Assembly (NCBI GenBank): GCA_030068075.1
Contig: CM057835.1
Span: 42,080,215-42,144,214 of the forward strand
Direction of reading: 5' to 3'
Length of the DNA: 64,000 bases
Origin: Paguma larvata
Taxonomy: Eukaryota; Chordata; Mammalia; Carnivora; Viverridae
Shown in pieces: positions 25,486-36,213 of the stretch. The notes below the pieces were generated by a model that was not told the DNA's origin, ran no database searches, and was given only the letters and a program-made list of their open reading frames with translations. How positions within the stretch are numbered: the stretch's first letter is position 1; the number at the start of each line of letters is the position of its first letter. A program made the translations under genes and the position numbers.

Positions 25486-27869
25486 TAAGGCAATAAGAAA
25501 AGATTTTAATAGCGAGGAGAAAATTGATGTGAAATTGTCCTCTCTTCAGGGAAGAGGGTCATAAACAATGTTAAAGGGCCACTAAAATCTCAGTAGTTTT
25601 TATATTTTCTTCATCTGTCTGGTTGCAGACCAAGACACAGATTTATAATCCATAGTATTAACTTCTCTCAAGGCAACCAGAACTTTAATTTCTTGCTCTG
25701 GTTACAGTATCTGTTTTCAAGGAAGAAAATATTATTTTAAAAAGAAAAAAGTTATTAGCCTTCACCAAGAAAGCCTTCTGCAAACCAGTAATTTCCTAAA
25801 AATGCAAATCTGATTCCATTTCTGATAGTCTATTTACTTAGCTATTTGATAGAAGAGAAAAAGATTTCTGTAGAAAACTGTCCCATAAGTGAAACGATGA
25901 TAGTGTAGTCTCGAAGACAACAATAACAATTCTGGCTGAATTGTTTGATCCTTTATTCCTATTTACTTTCTGCAGTGACTTTTTATTGGAGGTTCTAGTG
26001 CTTTTTAGGATCAAGTGAATTTATCCTTACCATGTGGTAAGTGGGACATACAGATGGACTTGTCCTTGGCTTGTGCCAGAGTCTGACCTCTGCATTATTT
26101 AGATCGCCCTGCCATATTTGTTGTTCCATATCATCTAACGATCCACTTCCAGATCTTGGGTTGCACCTTTAAAACACTGGGAAGGATTTCCTTCTGCTTT
26201 GATTCTCCAAGTGGCCCCAAATAATGTATTGATTGTTTCACATCTATTTCCATCTCTAACACACATCCATATACATACCTATGTCAATCTCGTTAGCTTG
26301 GTCATTGTGTAAGAATAGCACTTGAGACCCAGGCATGGCCTTCAGTGGTTCCTAAACTACTGTCAGCAGGCCTCTGGGAAAATGAAAAACAAAACAAAAA
26401 ATAGGCAAAGAGAAGAAGCCAGGCCTTCAAAGACACCTGAAGATGTCTTTTGAAAGAGTAGTTTTGATGGGGAAAAGCAGAAAACAGGACTAAACTACTC
26501 CTACGTAATCCACAGGGCAAGTAACACATAGATCAGTAATTAAACCTTTGCTTGCTGGTGCTCCAAACCAGATGCATACTAAACAGCAGCCGTTCTTCCA
26601 CACGTTTTCAGAAAGCAATGAGCTGAAGGATGTCATAGTCTATTGTGTGGCAGATGTGTTCCCACTCATCAGAAGCTGCATGGAACATTTTTTTTTTCAA
26701 CTTAGCAATTTTTCTATTTACTTCAATTTAAACTTTGCAATACCTCCTGAGATTAGCAAGCTTTTTCTAAAAGGAAGAAAATTAACATGCTTATGGAGCA
26801 GGTTTTCCTAAGCTATCACAGAAGGAAAAGGCAGCTGCCGACTCCTCTGAAACAAAGGTGGCAGCAGAATGGGGAGAAGAAAACTTCAGAAAACTATATT
26901 CGGTTAACACCTTCCCTTTGCAACACAAAAACCTTAAGCATCAGAACAGACAACCATGAAGGTGACACTTCAAGAAAACTAAAGGCAGTGAGATTTCGAA
27001 TGGTTTTGCTCGAATTGTCTGTTTAATGCATATTTGACCCAGACTCAAAGGAAAATATCATGTTATCCTGACATAATTCCCCAAGTCGCTTGAATTTCCC
27101 TCTAAAGAAACTTGAGAAACATGTATGCCTTTAAGATGGGGCAATACATTTTTGTGCAATGCTCAGGGATTTAAAAGGCATATGTAGTGTTGAATAGTTA
27201 ATATTTTGTATTCAATACATTATTTCTTTCTAGTTGTCTAGGGGAAAAAAACTCTATATATTTGTAAATAACACCTTTATTTTTACTGTTCTTCTCAACC
27301 TTCCTACCTTAGTTGTAAAAGTTCAATATTCTTGTCATTTATAATGGTATTTCTGTTTGAACATTTTTTCTTTTTTTTTTTTTTGATTCTTTGTTTCCTC
27401 ACAGTTTACAAAGCAAAGCACTTGCCATTAATCTCTTTAGACAGAACATGTGAAGGTCGGATATTACTTCTATTAATATCAGTCACTATTTGGAGAAAGG
27501 AGAGTATGTGTTACAACGTTTACAGCAATGCACTTCCTATACTAATTACATAAGTGGTGGAAGAAAACACTTCTACATTATGGAATGGGATTAATAAGGC
27601 AAAGCATTCCAAGTATATTCAAATAAAGATGAAAACTGACCAGTAACCTATGAAATCCACTAAATCCAGTTGAGGCACATGTGATGTGTGTGCTATACTG
27701 AAATCTTAGAAATTCTGTGCCATCTGTAAAAAAGAAATTTAAGAGCATGGGTTTTGTGAAGATAGGGGCTTTAATTTATTGAAGAAACTAAAATGTTCAT
27801 GTCGAGAGTCTCTTAACATAGGAAAAACAAAATGAAAATCTTTCCTATAAAAACTGCTTCTCTAGATAG
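25486..27869. other. Noncoding, mostly unique
   Basis: No recognised repeat except short homopolymers (T14 at about 27370). 26540-27030 has an 87-codon and a 79-codon frame without known motifs. Confidence 0.5.
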
Positions 27870-27880
27870 TACTTTTCTTT

Positions 27881-28105
27881 CTTTCTTTTTTTTTTTTTTA
27901 ATGTTTATCTATTTTTGAGAGAAGAGAGACAGACAGAGCATGAGCAGGGGAGGGGCAGACAGAAGGAAACACAGAATCTGAAGCAGGCTCCAGGCTCTGA
28001 GTTGTCAGCACAGAGCCTGACATGGGGCTCAAACTCACGAGCTGAGAGAGCATGATCTGAGCTGAAGTTGAATGGTTAACTGACTGAACTATCCAGGCGT
28101 CCCTC
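27881..28105 (-). mobile_element. Felid tRNA-derived SINE, reverse orientation
   Basis: Poly(T) start, 'aatgtttatctatttttgag', GA-rich body and reversed head ending 'atccaggcgtccc'. A perfect 11-bp target duplication, tacttttcttt, flanks it at 27870-27880 and 28106-28116. Confidence 0.95.
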
Positions 28106-28689
28106 TACTTTTCTTTAGAGTCAAAATGCATTAGTCTGCTCATAAGCTTAACAAAGATCATATGAATTTTCCTAATACAGATACACATTTCATGTAAAAA
28201 CTGTAAACTCTAAAAGAGTTATTTCAATCTTCCATATTGGACTATAAATGAGCATATTGCTTTTCTTTCCCCATAGACCAGGATATTTAGACAAGTATTC
28301 TTCTGGAAGAAACATCACGTGAAACTTACTCTATCACAGCCAAAATCAACTCATTGTTATTTCTCTGCAATTACTGTACTTTGAATATTTTTGAATGCTT
28401 TATTTAGAAGCCATGAAGTTTAGGATGTTCATTGTCACTCACACTTTGTATGCATATTCTGAATATATTGCACATGTTAAAAATACTGGAAAACATCATT
28501 AAAATTGAAATATTTTAATTTATAAGATGCTCAGATACTAGTTTTAATTCTATCACTTGAATTGGATATGACCTTATAACATATATGAGTGGAAATATTT
28601 CAAAGATAGAGGGGTTACGTCACATCTACCATGTAAAATATAACTGAACTTGTCCATAGTTTTAAGAGATTGCCTTTAAGCCTGCTCTA

Positions 28690-29290
28690 GCCATCTATTG
28701 AGGCATATAACAAACAATCTCTAACTTAATGGCTTAATATGACTAAAAACATTTATTTGGTTCACACATCTGCAATTTGGGCAAAGCTTAGTGAGCAAGT
28801 TTATCCCTGTCCCATATGTCACCATCTGGAGAAGCTCAAAGTCTGGAAGCAGCTCCCTGACTGGAGCTAGCTAGAGTCATCGAGTATACAGGTTGGCAAA
28901 CTACAGCCCAGGGCCACACCTGACCCACCAGTTATTTTTGTAAATAAAGAATTATTGGAACATCGCCTTGCTCATTTGTTTATGTATTATTCTGGCTACT
29001 TTTGCATTATCACAGGAGAGCTGAGTATCTGCAGCAGAGACTACATGTCCTATAATGTAAATATCTACTAGCTGGCCCTTCGCAGAAAAAACATGTAGCG
29101 ACCTCTGAGATAAAAACTTCTTCATTTGCATGTTTGGAAGTAGATGTTAGCTCTTCATTAGAACCTCAGCTTGGGCTGTGGCCAAAATTCCTACACGTTC
29201 TTTACCATGTAGTACTTTGGCTTTCTCATAACATGGCAGCTGGCTTCCCAAAGCGAGCATCCCAAGAAATAAGAAATGGATAAACATTGG
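28690..29290 (+). repeat. Old interspersed repeat (family not named), split by a hAT element
   Basis: 'cctgctctagccatctattg...taacttaatggcttaata' before the hAT insertion and 'acatggcagctggcttccca' after it resemble the same family as 23905-24395. Class (DNA transposon or LTR) not decided. Confidence 0.5.
28889..29107. mobile_element. hAT-Charlie-type nonautonomous DNA transposon
   Basis: 'caggttggcaaactacagcc', 'tttttgtaaataaagaatta', 'tcgccttgctcatttgttta' and 'gctggcccttcgcag...gcgacctctg' reproduce a common MER-type hAT element whose ends are caggggt/acccctg. It splits an older repeat. Confidence 0.75.
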
Positions 29291-29529
29291 TCTCTTAAGC
29301 CATGATCAGTAACGTAGTCTAGATTTAAAGGAAAGACAATTCATACTTCCGTCTCTTAAAAAGAAGAGTATCAAAGAACTTATATTTTAAAATCACCCTA
29401 AACACATGACAACATTTCAATGGCATATATTCAAACATTTACGGCATAGAAATTACTTACATATTCTTTAAATATTTACTAAACCCCTATAATGTAAAAT
29501 CATCTTTAAAAAAAAAGATATAACCCCTG

Positions 29530-30240
29530 CTTAAAAAAGCATATACATTAGCATGAGTGAAAGATAAATAATAACCTTGTAAATGAAAAAACATAAAGAT
29601 AATGATTTTAAGGAACAATAAGTATCACAACAGAGAGTGAATGGAAGGATTAAGAGGGGGACTACTTCAGACCAGGGAGGACCTTGCTCCATTGATGACT
29701 TTCTAGCTGACAACAAATAGCTAATTCTAAAAAGACATGAGAGCTAAGGACAAAAGGCAAAAAGGAAAGGCAAACATTACTTTTTAAAATAAGTGAAGGC
29801 TTGGAATATTCAAGGGACAGAAAGAAGACAAGAATGCAAAAGCATAATGGGTAAGAGACCAAGTCAAAGAAGTAGACTGGGTCAGACCACATAGCTCTTA
29901 CAGATAAAGTGGAATTTTGTTCTAAACCTAATGGGAAGTGCTTAGTGCTTAGAATGTGATAAGGGAGTGGAATTCTTTGCTCTCACTTTAAAAACTTGCT
30001 CTGGCTGTTATGGAGAAAGAATTATTAGTTAAGAGTGGAGGAGATAAAGAGAGCATTGAGCCAAAGAGGAGATGAAGATGGTAACCTGGTAAAAGAAAGA
30101 CCAATTGGTATAGTCACGGTAAGAGGCAATAGTGACTCCAACTGGTGTGCCAGCAGATGAAGTGACAGCGAATCGCATTAAAAGAATTCTGAAAATAAAG
30201 CCAGCAAGACTTAATATGGGGGGTGTGGAGAAACAACTTG
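29530..30240 (-). mobile_element. L2 LINE, reverse strand
   Basis: Purine-rich strand with reversed L2 landmarks: 'ggtcagaccacatagctctt', 'gtggaattttgttctaaacc', 'cactttaaaaacttgctctggctg', 'ggcaatagtgactccaactgg'. The same element appears to resume at about 30935. Confidence 0.7.
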
Positions 30241-30381
30241 GACTGTATAGTGAATTACTTTTGAAACTCAGGTTTGCTAAGCTGTGACCTAGCCTGAGAT
30301 GGGAGACTTTAGTAGTTGAAACTCAGCTTCTACCAGAAAGGACTTTCCTTCCCTAGCAGTCTAAATCTAACAAAGCTGAAG

Positions 30382-30580
30382 TTAACAATAGCCCTAGACA
30401 TAGCATCTCTAATAGCCCAGGTGCTAGGAGGGCTTGATTTATGTGTAAGTGACATAGATTTTGGCCCATATTGTATGATTTCAGAGAGACTGAAAAAATG
30501 ACCTTTTGGGAATTATTTAAATCTTTTCTACATGTATTCTTATCACATAAATTTTTCAGAGAAGAAATAGAAAGTTAGAA
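30382..30580 (+). repeat. Unidentified repeat, copy A
   Basis: Shares with copy B (33053-33247), in the same direction, the blocks 'agcccaggtgctaggagggc', 'taagtgacatagat', 'ttgtaYgatttca', 'aatgaccttttggga' and 'agaagaaata'. It lies in the segment that splits an L2 (30241-30934). Confidence 0.8.
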
Positions 30581-30934
30581 TTTACAATCAAACTGTGCTT
30601 CTTAGAAAACACCTTGCTCAACGGGCATCTGAACCCAGACTGGGTGGTGGCTGAAATTTGACTTTTATTTCTCACAAATAAGGCTATTCCCATGCTTGAC
30701 TCTAGAAATGTAAGGTGGAAGGACTCAGGGTATCATCCCCTGGATCACGGCCCCAGTGCATCTGCCTATAGCCATTATCGCATTGTATGCATCTCAGGGG
30801 GATGAGGGAATGGAGGACTGTGTTAATCTTTGCTTTTAAATATCTCTAATGAAATATATCCTTTAGGCCATATTACATGATACTAGCCTCACCACATAAA
30901 ACAATAAAAAAGGAGCAATTAAGGTACTTCTTGG

Positions 30935-31305
30935 TTTTTAATTTGAACCAAATGGTCCCATTTACTGAGATGGAGAAGAAAAAGAGCAGTAAGTTTTTTT
31001 TAAATTTTTTAATGTTTATTGATTTTTTAGAGAGAGAGAGAAAGAGAGAGAGCATGAGCAGGGGAGGGGCAGAGAGAGGAAGACACAGAATCCAAAGCAG
31101 GCTCCAGACTTTGAGCTGTTAGCACAGAGTCCAGCGTGGGCTTTGAACTCACAAACCATGACATCATGACCTGAGCTGAAGTCGAATGCTTAACCGACTG
31201 AGCCACCCAGATGTGCCAAGAGCAGTAGGATTTATGTGTGGCTGTGGAAGGGGGAAGTAAAGTGAGAATTGAGAATTCTATTTGACCATAGCAAAGTCTG
31301 GTTAG
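30935..31305 (-). mobile_element. L2 LINE continuation, split by a SINE
   Basis: 'tcccatttactgagatggag' before the SINE and 'aggatttatgtgtggctgtg' to 'gagaattgagaattctattt' after it follow the next part of the reversed L2. This places an insertion (30241-30934) inside the L2 as well as the SINE at 30992-31217. Confidence 0.65.
30992..31217 (-). mobile_element. Felid tRNA-derived SINE inserted into an L2
   Basis: Reversed SINE with T-rich tail, GA-rich body and head end 'gagccacccagatgtgcc'. Target duplication aagagcagta at 30982-30991 and 31218-31227. The sequence on both sides belongs to one reverse-strand L2 copy, so the SINE is younger than the L2. Confidence 0.95.
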
Positions 31306-32261
31306 TTATTACATATTACAGTCATGGTTGGCAAGTAGAGAGCTGCACTAAATCACAGAAACTCTGAAAAGAACTAGAAAAGAAACAAAGATAAGTTCAA
31401 TATGATCACGAATATACCGTCAGTGATCAAATATCCTCCATTAGGTGTAATGAGAATGAGGAGGAGGCAGGTAGCTCATCCTATGGTCTCTCTTGGGTCT
31501 ATGGTCTCTAGGAGCTCCTCCTGCCTGATAGAGAGAAAGGCATACTTCCTGCCAAGAGCTTTGGAAAGTGGTAACCTCGGAAAGAAATAAAATTAAAAAC
31601 AAAAGTTTTGAGATATCAAAAATATTTTTTAACTGCATTCTGCCCTGGAAGCTGGGTTTGTTCAAAAACCAAGATATAGAAAATGTTTACAAACTTCCCA
31701 CCCAATTTGGTCACCAGGAGTCTAAGTATAGGACTCAGTCTAAGGAAAAATGTGGAAAACTTCAAGAGCAGAAGCCGCTTGTTATCATCTCATTGTTTGT
31801 TGTTTGTCTTTCAATCTGGGAGAAAAGCTGGGAAGGGAAGACAGGATAAGGAAAATCCCAAATCTAGTTATCTCTGGCAGTGAATTCAAACTCACTAAAA
31901 GACAGTGAATTCAAACCCACTAAAAGGCAACAAAGAATGAAAGAATCTTTTTGCTACTAAAAGGTGAGCAGGGAATATAAGAAAAAGTGCATGATAACGC
32001 ACATTGTAGATCCCCCCTGTCCACTATGGATTAATAATCCTTGGACAAATCCTTGGGTTTCCGTGTTTCCCCGGTTTATTCAGGAAGAGAGTGGGAAAAG
32101 GTCCTGCCTACTGGCAGGTGGAGATGTACATGCAAGCTCACATTCTGGGCTGTCTCTGAATTCCTCAGTTAAGAGTGTACTCTCACCTTCAAGTAGGAGA
32201 ACTGTACAAGCCCAAATATAACTCTCATGGAATAATATCCCCAACCATGAGATATAATCTT
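31306..32261. other. Noncoding sequence with the 25-bp tandem repeat
   Basis: Nothing else recognised. Overlapping frames at 31400-31885 look like chance. Confidence 0.5.
31876..31925 (+). repeat. 25-bp tandem direct repeat, two units
   Basis: 31876-31900 and 31901-31925 differ at two positions; both contain cagtgaattcaaac and actaaaa. Confidence 0.9.
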
Positions 32262-32352
32262 TGATGTGCTGTATGGTTTAAATGAGCTAATGCATAATCG
32301 AGTGCTCAAAACATGTCCAGGCACATAGTAAATATTCAATAGCTATCAGTTA
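32262..32352 (+). mobile_element. MIR SINE 3' fragment
   Basis: 'gtttaaatgagctaatgcat', 'ccaggcacatagtaaatatt' and 'caatagctatcagttagctg' match the MIR 3' half. Confidence 0.75.
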
Positions 32353-33052
32353 GCTGTATTATGTCTATTTTAGAGTTGCTGAAGTCCTTGACTTCAATTA
32401 TGTTTTCTCTTAATTTTATTTCTTCACGATGACACAGGCATTTACAACTTCAAATCTGATGCCCTATCCTGTAAGAAGTGACACTCGCTAGAAATTATTT
32501 TAGAGCTGGTAAAAACAAACCCTCAGAGTGAAAAACAAATGTCTGAAGACAGGCATGTGTACTAGAAAAGACAATGTACACATGTCTAAATTCAGCTCCT
32601 CCTCATCTCACTAAAAGTGGACCTAACAAGTGCTGAAATAATACATTGAAATGCTTCCCCCTAAATGCACTGTAACATTTCAAGCATTTTCAAAAATACT
32701 CTTTTGCTGCTTCAAGATAGAGCTCCAAATTTTGATGATGAACAGAGATGCCCGTTTGCTTGCTCGGATTTTAGTCTTCACATTTGCTGAAACCTAGGTA
32801 AATGAGATTTAGGAAGACACAGTACAAATAGCCTTGCACAAAAGATTTCAAATCAAATGCCTCTGGTTCTATTTCCAGCTGTCTACATGTACCTTTTTAC
32901 AGTTGTCAACTTCACTCTTCCTTTTAGAAAAAGGAAGGGAGTCCAGCTGCCCTGATTCATAGTTCCTCAGGCTTCACCCCAGGAATTTCTCTGCTCTGGC
33001 CAAGACTGAAAATGACTTGAGGGCCTTGTGCCAGTAGCCTGTTAGTGAGCAT

Positions 33053-33247
33053 AAATGATAACCCTAGAGATATCCTCTTCAATGGTCCAGGCGCCAGGAG
33101 GGTTTGCTTTATGTATAAGTGACATAGATGTTGGCCTATATTGTACGATTTCAAAGGAATTAAAAATGACCTTTTGGGATTTCCTGGACCTCTTCTGCAT
33201 ATTTTCTGATCACAGAACTTTTTCATAGAAGAAATAAAAACTCAGAG
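33053..33247 (+). repeat. Unidentified repeat, copy B
   Basis: Partner of copy A about 2.67 kb away, with clear but diverged similarity over about 195 bases. It stands just upstream of the LTR-like element. I do not recognise the family. Confidence 0.8.
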
Positions 33248-33559
33248 ACAATAACTAAAGAATCAGGGTTGGAACCAAGCATGTACTTAAATTCACATTA
33301 TGGTTATTTTACAGATATGTGTTGTATAACGCCTTGTGCGTATAATATATATTACTCACCACACAATGGAACCTCTCCCTAATAACATGTATTGCTGTGG
33401 GAGGGGGAAAAGACAACAAGGATCCCATATCTCTGGGCTGGAGAAAATGTGAGGAAGAAAGCAAATACCCCATTTGGAAATAAGGAAAGGATGGGACAGA
33501 GGAGAGGATGAAGACAGGCACAAAGAGGGGAGGTTAGGAGCATAGAAAACAGATTTGGC

Positions 33560-34465
33560 CTTTGCGAGAAAATAGGAAGAACTTATTAGTCTTTGCCCCC
33601 CCGGTTCCTGGCACAGAGCTCCTAAAACCCTTACAATTTCTTATGACAAGGGCACCAAGAGCATCTTTGGTTCTAATATTTGGTCTTTGACCCCAGGTTC
33701 CTGACAAAGAGCTCCTGAAACCCTTGCAATTTCCTGGGTGATAGGAGTGTTTTTTGTTCTAATGGGTTGACTCTGGATGGGCTCCCAGATGGCTCCTGGA
33801 TGAGGAATGGTCACTGGAAAGACCAAGCAATGATTAGAAGCTTAGAATTTTCAGCCTCGCCCCCCCCACCTTCCCTGGAGAATGAAGAAGAGTTGAAAAT
33901 GGAGTCAGTGATCATCGTGTCTGTGTGATGAAGCCTCCATAAAATCCCCAACGGACAGGTTTGAAAAGTTTCCAGGTTGGCAAACACATCCATACTGAGA
34001 AGGTGATGTACTCATCTCCATAGTGACAGAAGTGCTTGTTCTCAGGACCCTCCCAGGCCTGTACCTATGTATACTCTCCTCTGGCTGTTTATTTACAGAT
34101 GTATCCTTTATAACATCCTTTTATAAACTGGTAATTGTAAGTGTTTCCCTAAGCTCTGTGAGCTGACCTATCTAGCAAATTTATAAAATCCAAGTAGGGA
34201 GTTATGGGAACTTTCAATGTGTAGCCAAGCCCGACAACAGTAGTGACTAGCCTGAGGAACTAACTATTCCTTATGATTGGTATCCGAAATGGGGAAGGGC
34301 AGTCTCATGGGACTAAGCCCTTAGCTGTGGGATCTGATGTCGTCTCCAGGGAGACGGTGTCAGAATTGAGTTAAATCATAGGATATCTAGCTGGTGTTGT
34401 AGAGAACCGCTAGGTGTAGGACCACACATTTGGAGACCAGAAGTGTCAGAAATGTTCCGTGAAAG
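33560..34465 (+). mobile_element. Probable solo LTR of an old endogenous retrovirus-type element
   Basis: About 900 bases match a repeat recognised by 'gaagcctccataaaatcccc' (33930), 'gagaaggtgatgtactcatc' (33998), 'ttataacatccttttataaa' (34109), 'ccctaagctctgtgagctga', 'gtgggatctgatgtcgtctc' (34327) and 'ccacacatttggagaccaga' (34423). I see no primer-binding site and no gag/pol/env beside it, so it looks like a solo LTR. The family name and exact ends are uncertain. Confidence 0.6.
33591..33771 (+). repeat. Two-unit tandem duplication (about 92 bp) in the LTR-like element
   Basis: 'ggttcctggcacagagctcc' at 33603 recurs as 'ggttcctgacaaagagctcc' at 33695, with matching flanks ('gtctttg.cccc' before; 'aaacccttRcaatttc' and 'ttctaat' after). 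The unit length is about 92 bases. Confidence 0.85.
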
Positions 34466-35753
34466 TAGTTGAGTAAAAGCTTGGATGAAATGGCCCATAG
34501 CATCAGAGTTGAGAGGTGCAGTTTGGGAAGTAATTTCACTGTCACTAACAGGCCAGGTATACATGCTTTCCACACAACAGATGTGGAAAGAAGGAGAGAA
34601 CAGTGGAACCAGTACTGAGTCATATGAAAGGGACTTTTTCTAAGATGGCAATCGGACCCCTTGAGAGAAAATCTGAGTGAGAACGAAATGCCAAGAAACC
34701 AAGGGCAAAGAGAGAGGGCATAATTCCTTAGAAAAACAACAAGTAAAGAAACCAAGGTGTCTGGTGTCTCTGAAAACCCACAGAAATGCCCATGAGTGAA
34801 ATAGCATAAAACATTCACTGTGGTTGACGTATTCAAAGCGATGATATTCATTTGGAACTTTACATCACCTTAATCTTTCCTTCTTTCCTTAGGTTCCTTT
34901 CTATAGAGTTCCAAAACCTAGGTTTGCAAGATGGCATCTCATGGTAGGGTAAAATGCATATCCCATTACCCACTGCAAAAGTTCCTCTGCTGGTGGCTGG
35001 GCCAAGCTGGTGGAGAGGAGGAATTTTGGCTGAAGTTCTGAATATTGACTATATGGTATTGGGCATAATGATTATTGATCAAGGGTGAAAGGGGCTTGGA
35101 GGCAATATTTTATCTGAAAGTGATCACTGGATCTGGCCTAGATGTCACCCAAGGGATCGGACACAAGTAACCCAACTCTAAGGATATTAAGTGGATGTTA
35201 TCAGGAAAGAGTAACTCTGCTTACTCTCCCACTCTAAAATTCTGATTTTTTTTAACACAACAGCAAAACTAATTTTGTCTCAGGCTTTGATGCTGACAGT
35301 TCATTGCTACCTTTTTTCTTTAAGCAGTTAATGGGAACCCACTTAAGGATAGACTAGACCTCTCTAAGAGAAAGGCAGCTGTGGATCACATGACTCAGTT
35401 CTCAGAGAGAAAAGAAGGCATAGGTAATAGCCCTGTGCCTCATCTTGCTAGGGTTGGGTGATACATGGGAAAGGGAGGCAAAAAGAAGCAGAGGTAAAAG
35501 GGATGAAAGGACTCATTCTAGGGGTATCATGGTGAAAATACACTTGTGAAAGGCACTGTGGAGATTAAACGTGTATCACACTATACCCTTTGACTTAATA
35601 AGGACGTTTTTGTACCAGCTTTGGTTCCAGTGTTTACCACATTTCATCCACGGCAGTTAGTTGCACAGTTAGAAGACTAAAGAGGGTTTAATTTCAGACA
35701 TTTGCAAGAGAGCATGTTAGAGTATTTGCAATAAATAGGTAGCTTGACAGGAA
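34466..35753. other. Noncoding sequence after the LTR-like element
   Basis: Purine-rich, and may contain remnants of the LTR element's neighbour. The window's longest frame (154 codons, minus, 34387-34851) is here and in the LTR end. It has no known motif. Confidence 0.5.
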
Positions 35754-35766
35754 ACTCAAATTCCCT

Positions 35767-35938
35767 TGAGACGCCTGGGTGGCTCAGTTGGTTAGGCATC
35801 GGACTCTTGATTTTTGGCTCAGGTCATCTCACAATTCATGAGTTTGAGCCCCTTGTTGGGTTCCGCACTGACAGTATGGAGCCTGCTTGGGATCTAACCC
35901 CCCCCCCCCAAAAATAAGAAAATAGAAAAAAGAAATAA
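35767..35938 (+). mobile_element. Felid SINE, short/variant subtype
   Basis: Head 'acgcctgggtggctcagttg' with the 'catcggactcttgatttttg' variant stem, a shortened body and a C9-10 run before the A-rich tail. Flanked by ctcaaattc at about 35755-35763 and 35943-35951. It lies tail-to-tail with the next SINE. Confidence 0.92.
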
Positions 35939-35975
35939 AAAGCTCAAATTCTGATGCATCTCAGGACAGTGCTTT

Positions 35976-36201
35976 CTTTTTTAATTTTTTTTTCTTTTTA
36001 ATGTTTATTTTTGAGAGACATAGAGACAGAGCGTGAGCAGGAGAGGGACAGAGAGAGAGGGAGACACAGAATCCGAAGCAGGCTCCAGGCTCTGAGACAC
36101 CAGCACAGAGCTCGACGCGGGGCTCAAACTCACAGACCGCGAGATCATGACCTGAGCGGAAGTCGGAGGCTTAACTGACTGAGCCACCCAGGCGCCCCAT
36201 G
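35976..36201 (-). mobile_element. Felid tRNA-derived SINE, reverse orientation
   Basis: Near-consensus reverse copy (T tail, GA-rich body, 'gagccacccaggcgcccc'). Target duplication ggacagtgcttt at 35964-35975 and 36202-36213. Only about 37 bases separate it from the plus-strand SINE on its left. Confidence 0.95.
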
Positions 36202-36213
36202 GGACAGTGCTTT

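Noticed and set aside
34387..34851. 154-codon minus-strand open frame, the longest in the window
   Set aside because: It begins inside the LTR-like element's end, has no domain, signal or catalytic motif I recognise, and overlaps another open frame. The leucine/serine-rich make-up fits the reverse of a purine-rich strand.
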